Shown: piece by piece, positions 57,440-64,000 of the stretch
Layout of the letters: each line of letters opens with the position of its first letter
Numbering within the stretch: position 1 is the first letter of the stretch
Assembly: GCA_011033025.1 (NCBI GenBank)
Contig: WFMF01000120.1
Coordinates: forward strand, 1 to 64,000
Origin: Beroe forskalii
Lineage: Eukaryota > Ctenophora > Nuda > Beroida > Beroidae
Direction of reading: 5' to 3'
Length of the DNA: 64,000 bases
Position numbers and translations under genes: made by a program
The notes under the pieces: model-generated
The model's input: only the letters and a program-made list of their open reading frames with translations
Told to the model about the DNA's origin: nothing
The model's database searches: none

Positions 57440-58579
57440 GTTTTGAGAAGTCTCTATCGACGAATATAGATGGTTTGAAATTACGTCGTTATCATGGTTT
57501 AAACTGGTAAGTTAGTGAGGATGAACCCATCTCTTATTTGCGTGCGAGCCAACAGATAGATAAGTTGAGCGTGCTGTGCTAAAGATATTATTCACATGGC
57601 GGCGTATACTGTGACGTCATAATCCTACCATATATGGGCAAAAATAGCCAGGATATGCCCAAATAAGGTATAATATATTTGGGCAGCTTGAAGCTGAACG
57701 CAGTACGGCTATGAACGCGTGGGTCATGAGTCAAAGCTATAACTCTATAAATCTGATGCTGTCCTGTACATATTATATAGGTCATTATATGAGGTCTGTG
57801 GGAGAATGGTAGGCGTTTAAACGCCATAAATTGACCATTTTAAGTCATGATAATGATGTCAATATTATGCAGCAGTTTATAGAAGAGTACGTCTATAGAA
57901 GAGAAGTCTCATGGGAAAAGTGTGGAGAGACGTCACAGTGCCCTCTGCTGTGTAGCGGAGTGGAAAGAGACATTTTGTGTGGTGTTTGAGTTGAAAGACA
58001 AAGTGAATAGAAAAAGTGTGGTGTGAAGTGTGAAAAGTCTCTTCACTGTTGTAGGAAGACAAAAGTGTGGTGTTTGGAGTTAAAGACAAAGTCTCTTCAC
58101 TTTGAAGTGAAGCTCTTGGCGTTATGGAGTGTGGTATGCAGTTTTATGTGTCAAATTTGTGTGACAGAATGTCTTATTGAAATAGATTTCCATTCATTTC
58201 AGACTCGCTCATTTTCACTAAACGTTAATTGATATAAATGACAAAATGAGCGAGTGTAAAGTGATAAATCAATGAGTGTCTCCTCGAAAAATTTCGTGAC
58301 TTGGTTTCCAAACATAATAAATAAAAAAAGCCTTCAATTAAACAGCTTACAAGGTACACATTATCGAGACTTGGGAAAGAGAAATGACAAATTGACTAAT
58401 GGCCGTGAATCTACCTACGCCGGTCTTCCAGCACTATTCCTCAAAGCCTAATAATTACATAAAACTGCCTTTTGATTAAGGAAACTGACGAAATAAATTA
58501 TTTCCATTAATTGCGGGAAGTTTGCATCAGGAACCTTGTTTATACTGCACATTTGTTGAAGACAATCCCGAATACACCG

Positions 58580-58680
58580 AGCGATCGTTTTCGAGAAATA
58601 GGCGCAATCCAAAACCATCACCATTCGTTTTAAAGCGTAATAATGAATCATCTTTCAACCGCCTTTTTGCGTGTTAAAGC
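58580..58680. mobile_element. Family 1 MITE, degenerate
   Basis: GTTTTCGAGAAATAGGCGCA faces CAACCGCCTTTTTGCGTG. The core is eroded. Confidence 0.5.
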
Positions 58681-58995
58681 TATAATTAGGCGGTGATTTC
58701 AGATTTAGATAAGGCAGGAATATATTGCAAATGTCACTGGTAAACATTTGTAATTAAATTCAGTATCGCTTGTTTTATTTTTAGTTGTCAAACTGTCAAA
58801 GAATATAGGTATCTGTTGATGTTTCGATAGTAGAAATCGTAAATATATATAAATGGAATTAGCGGTGCCAAGGTTGTTACTTGTAGACCTGGTCTTAGGG
58901 CTCAAAGGAAATTGATAATCACTATATTTCCCAAAGCTTCCGATAACAACTCTCTCGTATCAGTTACATCGTTTAAACTCAAATCTCGGAAATCG

Positions 58996-59400
58996 GTGTC
59001 AGAGTAAAGTGGTGTCAGAGTGAAATGGTGTCAGAGTAAAGTAGTGTCATAGTGAAGTGGTGTCAGAGTCAAGTTGTTTCAGAGTAAAGTGGTGTCAGAG
59101 TAAAGTGGTGTCAGAGTAAAGTGGTGTCGGAGTGAAGTGGTGTCAGAGTAAAGTGGTGTCGGAGTGAAGTGGTATCAGAGTGAAGTGGTGTCAGAGTGGA
59201 GTGGTGTCAGAGTAAAGGAGTGTCAGAGTGAAGTGGTGTCAGAGTAAAGTAGTGTCAGAGTAAAGTAGTGTCAGAGTAAAGTAGTGTCAGAAAGAAGTAG
59301 TGTCAGAGAGAAGTGGTGTCAGGGTGTATTGGTGGTAGAGTGAAGTAGTGTCAGAGCAAAGTAGTTATAGAGTAAAGTGATGTCAGAGTGATTTGACTTA
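58996..59400. repeat. Second array of the 16-bp AGTGGTGTCAGAGTGA minisatellite
   Basis: About 25 copies, more divergent toward the right end. Same unit and orientation as the 38-kb array. Confidence 0.95.
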
Positions 59401-59746
59401 AAATTTTAGCGAGCCGGTGTCTCAGGGTGAAGTTCACTCAGAGAGAATTGTCACTCGCAAAACATCGACTCTGAATGGACATAAAAACCCGTAAAAACAT
59501 AGTCTTGCAGATTACGGACAGATAACCAAATCAAACCGTTTTCTCGAACTGAAGAATGTAACCAAATAGTCATCCAATGCATTTGAAACGACTCTGAAAA
59601 AGCAGTGTAAAACTCTAAAAAGCAGTGTTATAAAACTCTGAAAAGTAGAGTAAAACACGCTGCTTTAATTTAAAACCACTCCGAACGTATTAAACACACT
59701 CAAAACGAGAAGACCGTGTACGTACTATCTTGTTAATACTTTCACT

Positions 59747-59850
59747 CCGCAAGCGCAAGAAATAGGCGGGTAGGATAACGTCATTATCATAATATCATGA
59801 TGTAGCGAGTTGATGACGTTGAACCGCCTATTTCTGGTGCGCAGCGTTTA
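59747..59850. mobile_element. CRE-type MITE (family 1), near full length, inverted orientation
   Basis: CGCAAGAAATAGGCGGGTAG, ATAACGTCATTATCATAATA, GTAGCGAGTTGATGACGTTG and ACCGCCTATTTCTGGTGCGC. A 33-bp flank (GTACTATCTTGTT...CCGCAAGC) is duplicated on both sides. Confidence 0.8.
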
Positions 59851-60699
59851 GTACTATCTTGTTTACTTTCACACCGCAAGCAATATAGATGGCAGCAACA
59901 AAAGAGATGGGGCCTTGGACGAAATAAAGGCGCTTTCATCGTCAACAATTAGTCACTTTATGACATTACGATGACCTCATTCTCAAATGCTACATATTGT
60001 ATTGTGCACGGTATTTTTAGTTTTGTGGCCGTGCGTGACTTGAGTTTACAATTACAAAAATAATGTTATTAATTTTAACGAGAATCATTGGCCGAACGGT
60101 GATTTTCAAGTCTTTTTTTAGTAACATAAAATTGCTGCCAGCCACAGTGATTTTCAGATGAACATGTTTGTTCGCCAAGTTGCTTGATAGGATGTCAGAA
60201 ATTCGATGGATTTTTGAAAACTTATGGCTGACTAATTTTCATGATAAGTTCAATAGTTGCGAATTTTTTCTGTCCATAAGAAAAATCGGCCAAATAAAAT
60301 TTCCAACGAACAAATTTGACGATTTTACGGATGGCAGGCTTCCTATGATTGAAGGATTGACACTTGACAAACATAAGTACATTATATTCTGTACATAACG
60401 TAAAAAATATGATGAACCGAACATCGAAAATAGCGTATCTCACTCAAGGAAATTAAGTAAATCAAAGTTTGTCTTATCTAAGCAAGGAAGCTCTAAACAA
60501 TCAATATAAAGGTCTAATTAATAAGATTTATCATGTGTAATTATGGAACATAATTAAATGCACAAGCCACACGGGGTTGTGTTCCTGCTGTAGATTAACA
60601 ATAAACTGCTGAGTACATTTTACAAGGCCCAAGATTATATGCAATTAAACAAAAGACTACATCAGATTTGAAAAGATCAAAAAGTATAGATAGTAATTG

Positions 60700-60965
60700 G
60701 ATCTGCGCGCGATAAAATGCGGCCATTGTAAGTTGCATAAAACCGTGCTTTCCCATCAACTAAGTTGCGCGGCGTTATATGCCACCTGACATGCTTTTGC
60801 GGCGTGCAAATAATAAAATGAAGAACATTTGCGCGCGGCATAAACGAAGGTAAATTGCGCATCATATTATCATTAAGTAAGCTGCGCATCATAATGTAAA
60901 TTGCGCGGCATAAAGTAAATTACACGGCAAGAATTAAATTGTGCGTCCTAAAGTAAATTGCGCGG
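60700..60965. repeat. GC-rich degenerate repeat (TAAATTGCGCGGC)
   Basis: The motif (A/G)TAAATTGCGCGGC and its variants recur at irregular 18-40-bp spacing, mixing both orientations in the left half. Confidence 0.6.
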
Positions 60966-61297
60966 CGTAGTGTCAGGACACTACGGTTATCAGTTATTAA
61001 TTTAAGTTAGACTGGTCTATCATAACGTGTGTCGCGGCACAGACTACCCAAAAGGCCGATCATATAAGAATGGACAATGTTATAAAGGCGGGTAACATAT
61101 TCGTAATATAAGTTAGATGTAAGTCTATCCATAGTCGAGCACTGCGAGTGAAAGATTACCGAATCTTATTGTAAGTCTAAGTCTTCATTATAGGTCCTGT
61201 ATATAGACGCGTAACCTCTCTACTTATCATTCACGATATTATTATACATGCGTTCTTTTCCTGTGAGGTCCATGATCTTAATACTAATATATATTGG

Positions 61298-61364
61298 AGA
61301 TAAAAAGGCGGTGTGACGTCATCAATTCGCCATCTTAAACCATGATAATGACTTCATCTTTCAC
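61298..61364. mobile_element. Family 1 MITE, right end missing
   Basis: AAAAAGGCGGTGTGACGTCA and CATGATAATGACTTCATC. A further TGACGTCATTATCATC fragment lies at about 61570. Confidence 0.6.
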
Positions 61365-61465
61365 TTTAAATCAATATATTCCGTACTGACAATTAATATA
61401 TTTTATGAGAGGTCATTAGGATTGTAATCTGTTTATGCACGGGATAAAGTCCACTTTTAATAAGT

Positions 61466-61545
61466 GGTAATTTATCGGTAGTCTATCGGTTCCAAAGGTA
61501 ATCTATCGGTTCCAACGGTAATCTATCGGTAGAGTATCGGTTCCG
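61466..61545. repeat. Short tandem repeat (AATCTATCGGTTCCAA)
   Basis: Four to five imperfect 18-22-bp copies. Confidence 0.8.
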
Positions 61546-63394
61546 AGTGTAATAAATTGGCAGTGATTTTGACGTCATTATCATCGGTGAAATGATGAGA
61601 TAAACCACACTGTGGTTACCACAGATATGTCTCACGCGTGCAGCCTTAATAATATTGCATTTATGCTATTAACTTCCACATATTACAAAGGTCTAAGAGA
61701 ACATATTGTAAGTAATATTCATTACGGTGAGATCCGCGGAAAATGGAGACACTTTCATCGTATTTCCTTAGAATTCGTGAGAAATACTGGTTCCTATCCT
61801 AATATATACACAGGACTTATATTCCTGCAAGATTTATCTACAAATTCTCATGAGGCAAGATGCAATCCATGTGAGATTCACTATTCATTATAGTCTAGCG
61901 GGGAAAGGTGCAAGTGCGAAAGAACATGTGAATTTCTGAAGAAAAGGAATAAAAACTGATGTAAAATGATGTAAAATGATAAATATCAATATTCGACACT
62001 ATAAACAAAATAAATGAATGGTGCCGCTTATTTCGTTCTAAAATGCTCGTGATTTTATTCATAATTAATGTTTAAAAAGTAGACATAGTTTTATTTACGA
62101 TAAGGAGAAGCGTATATTAAGCTGGAAAACAACTAATGAAGGAACTATGATCCTCACTCATTTCTCATTCACATAAATTCATTGGCAGGCAGTAGAAAAC
62201 AAGAATATTTTCTAAACAAAAACACATACTGTAATGTGGTACTGAGGAGGAACAAATTAACAACTTTAGGCTTCAAAAGCAGAATAGACCTCTTCAAAGC
62301 CAGCGCCGACTACTGAAAAGTATGATTATGACAAAAAACACAAACCGCGATTGTGTGATATTTTCCACAATAATATGTAGTTGAAAAGAGTCAATATAAG
62401 AGTCACATGGACTGGAATATAAAATCCTATATTCACATAGTTGAGGACGCTCCGCGTCAACGAAGGAGATTTATGCAGAAATCATAAACGTCAACGCCAG
62501 TCAAATTTCAGCAAAGTTTTCATCGAATTTCCCGTGTCCGTGACTGGAAAATAAATTTAATAGAATATAATTAGCAACCCAGACAATCAACAAACAAAAC
62601 CTCAATCAAAGACAGCTACAAGAGCTGACATGAAAGAAATATAATTTGTTGGATAAAAATGTCCGGGCAAAAATACTGATATAGTTAAAAGATAATGACT
62701 TTACTGTGATACTAAAGCTTTGAGAAGTTGACTGAAAAATCTAAATCAATAAACGTACTGTAAATGAAATGCCTACAGCCTTATCTTTGGGTGCGATGGA
62801 TCCTTTCAAATTTACCCAACAGATTAGGGAACCTTAAATATTTCATATGAGTGCATCAAACCGTGAAGACATAATAAATTTGGGAGCACCCTCGAAAAGT
62901 ATATAATTAAAAGCTAGATCCAAATATTTTGTGCGTTTAATGTAGATCTCAGCGGCATCGCGTGTAATTCGAGAAATTAGAAACGTAGAAATTGGGCGTC
63001 GGTCTGATATACGTGACTCTGGTATTACTGATAAGCCGAAACAGTCTGCCAGTCCGAAATAGGGCCATATATTAGGTAATTCCGTAATACCTAGGGTGGA
63101 ATATAATTGGTAATTTCAAGCCTTGTCCCCGATAGCATTGCAGCTGAATGTGGTGAATCGGGTCATGATCTAAAACAGCATGATAAAATGGTGAAACACA
63201 TTTCATAAAATGTGAAAAAGAAAAACATTTCCACAAAATGGCAGCTCCTTACGTTGAAAGTGGTGCTTGGTATGAATATATTATGAGAATAAGTATGTGG
63301 GTATTTTGCCGCCTTCTTTCTCAAATCAACCACTTTGTAATGATATAATGATGTCATCCCTCTTGAGAGTGACTGGCGTTAAGTCCACCATATA

Positions 63395-63500
63395 TCCCGA
63401 AATATCGTCATGACATTGACAAATCGACGCGCGAGTTTACAGTAAACTCGGGTTGTTATTGGTTAATGTAAAAGGGACCTATGAGTAACACAGGTGTCGT
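63395..63500. mobile_element. CCAAT-family MITE, degenerate
   Basis: CATGACATTGACAAATCGAC, GAGTTTACAGTAAACTC (hairpin) and TTATTGGTTAATG match the layout of the 29764 copy. The stretch 61900-63394 to its left is AT-rich with no recognised feature, as is the remainder to the right edge. Confidence 0.5.
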
Positions 63501-64000
63501 AAGTTCGAGAAATATGAGCATCAGTTTGACAGTTTTAAAAGTCCGGTCGCGCGGCGCCGTGTAGCAACGTGGATATAATGTTAAATGAGTATCACGTACG
63601 TATAGATGGTGTTTGTGTAGAAATTACAGAAGGCCGAGATCTACAGTCTACACTTGATAGAATGTCGAAATATTACTGAAATATTACCATGTTCTTTCAT
63701 TCGCGGCTAAATATACTATTTATACAAAAACCAGAACGCACGTATTATTATATGTTTTGTCTTTGTAAGTAGCACCATTTATAAAGCATTCCCCTGTAAA
63801 AACTAGGCGTACCAACGTTACGAACCCACCGCATGTTGCGGTATCGCCATGACGACATTCTATACCGCGTATATTTCCCTCCTGTGCGCTATTAAGTTTT
63901 ATGCAAATGATCAGACCTGAAACTCGCTGGTGTACTAACCCGCGCCTCACGACAAAAAGTAGTTCTCCGCACAAAAACACGTGCGTTACTAAGCAACGTC

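Larger units (their letters stand above)
55213..57693. repeat. Pairs of dispersed and tandem duplications
   Basis: CATAATCCTACCATATATGG plus GCCCAAATA occurs at 55213-55295 and at 57615-57693 (there beside a TGACGTCA). GAAATTCCTCGGAAATTCAC plus CGCACGCAATTAA occurs at about 56990-57080 and 57125-57205. Between these I see no gene. Confidence 0.65.

Noticed and set aside
1-64000. tRNA, rRNA and snRNA genes
   Set aside because: I looked for conserved tRNA boxes and known snRNA words and found nothing convincing by eye.

Overview
This is animal (metazoan) nuclear DNA. It has spliced genes with signal peptides and modular extracellular domains (Kazal, kringle, F5/8C-like, ricin-type lectin, and very many 17-residue Cys-x2-Cys repeats of the ephrin-receptor-like/GCC2-GCC3 type). 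It also has a Kv1-type voltage-gated potassium channel, and dense small inverted-repeat transposons fill almost every gap. I cannot name the species. The potassium channel is divergent for a bilaterian Shaker, which hints at a non-bilaterian lineage, and one gene uses many GA-AG introns, a habit best known from a copepod (Eurytemora) and from larvaceans.

Layout. Positions 1-1,385 hold a 355-bp satellite with noisy homopolymers, probably a contig end. From 1,553 to 15,197 (minus strand) a secreted cysteine-rich repeat protein is spread over 22 small exons; its 3' end lies beyond the left edge. A small plus-strand secreted protein with a pacifastin-like motif (5,685-6,591) sits in one of its introns, and a 3.9-kb pogo-like DNA transposon (8,057-11,997) in another. 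A four-exon MFS transporter (16,857-20,141, minus) follows. Next is a huge second cysteine-rich protein of about 1,810 residues (21,464-27,114, minus), nearly all in one exon. A Kv channel lies at 32,213-33,511 (minus). From 34 kb to the right edge I recognise no complete gene: there are minisatellites, foldback elements, many copies of a few MITE families, and one plausible membrane-anchor exon (49,567-49,701, minus).

The four minus-strand genes all read in the same direction. The two cysteine-rich genes are built from the same module but have opposite architectures (22 exons versus one giant exon). Several host coding regions need a one-base correction in a short homopolymer to stay open, and in the MFS gene the splice phases confirm this, so I read these as assembly errors.

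Most interesting signals: (1) seven or eight of 21 introns in the first gene have GA, GG or AT instead of GT at the 5' end, and most of these are flanked by 6-15-bp direct repeats; (2) a MITE family carrying paired TGACGTCA (CRE/ATF) palindromes, with about 20 exact sites in the window; (3) a TA-flanked pogo-like element with a second, HIRAN-like gene on the opposite strand; (4) a tandem array of duplicated splice donors next to the membrane-anchor exon.
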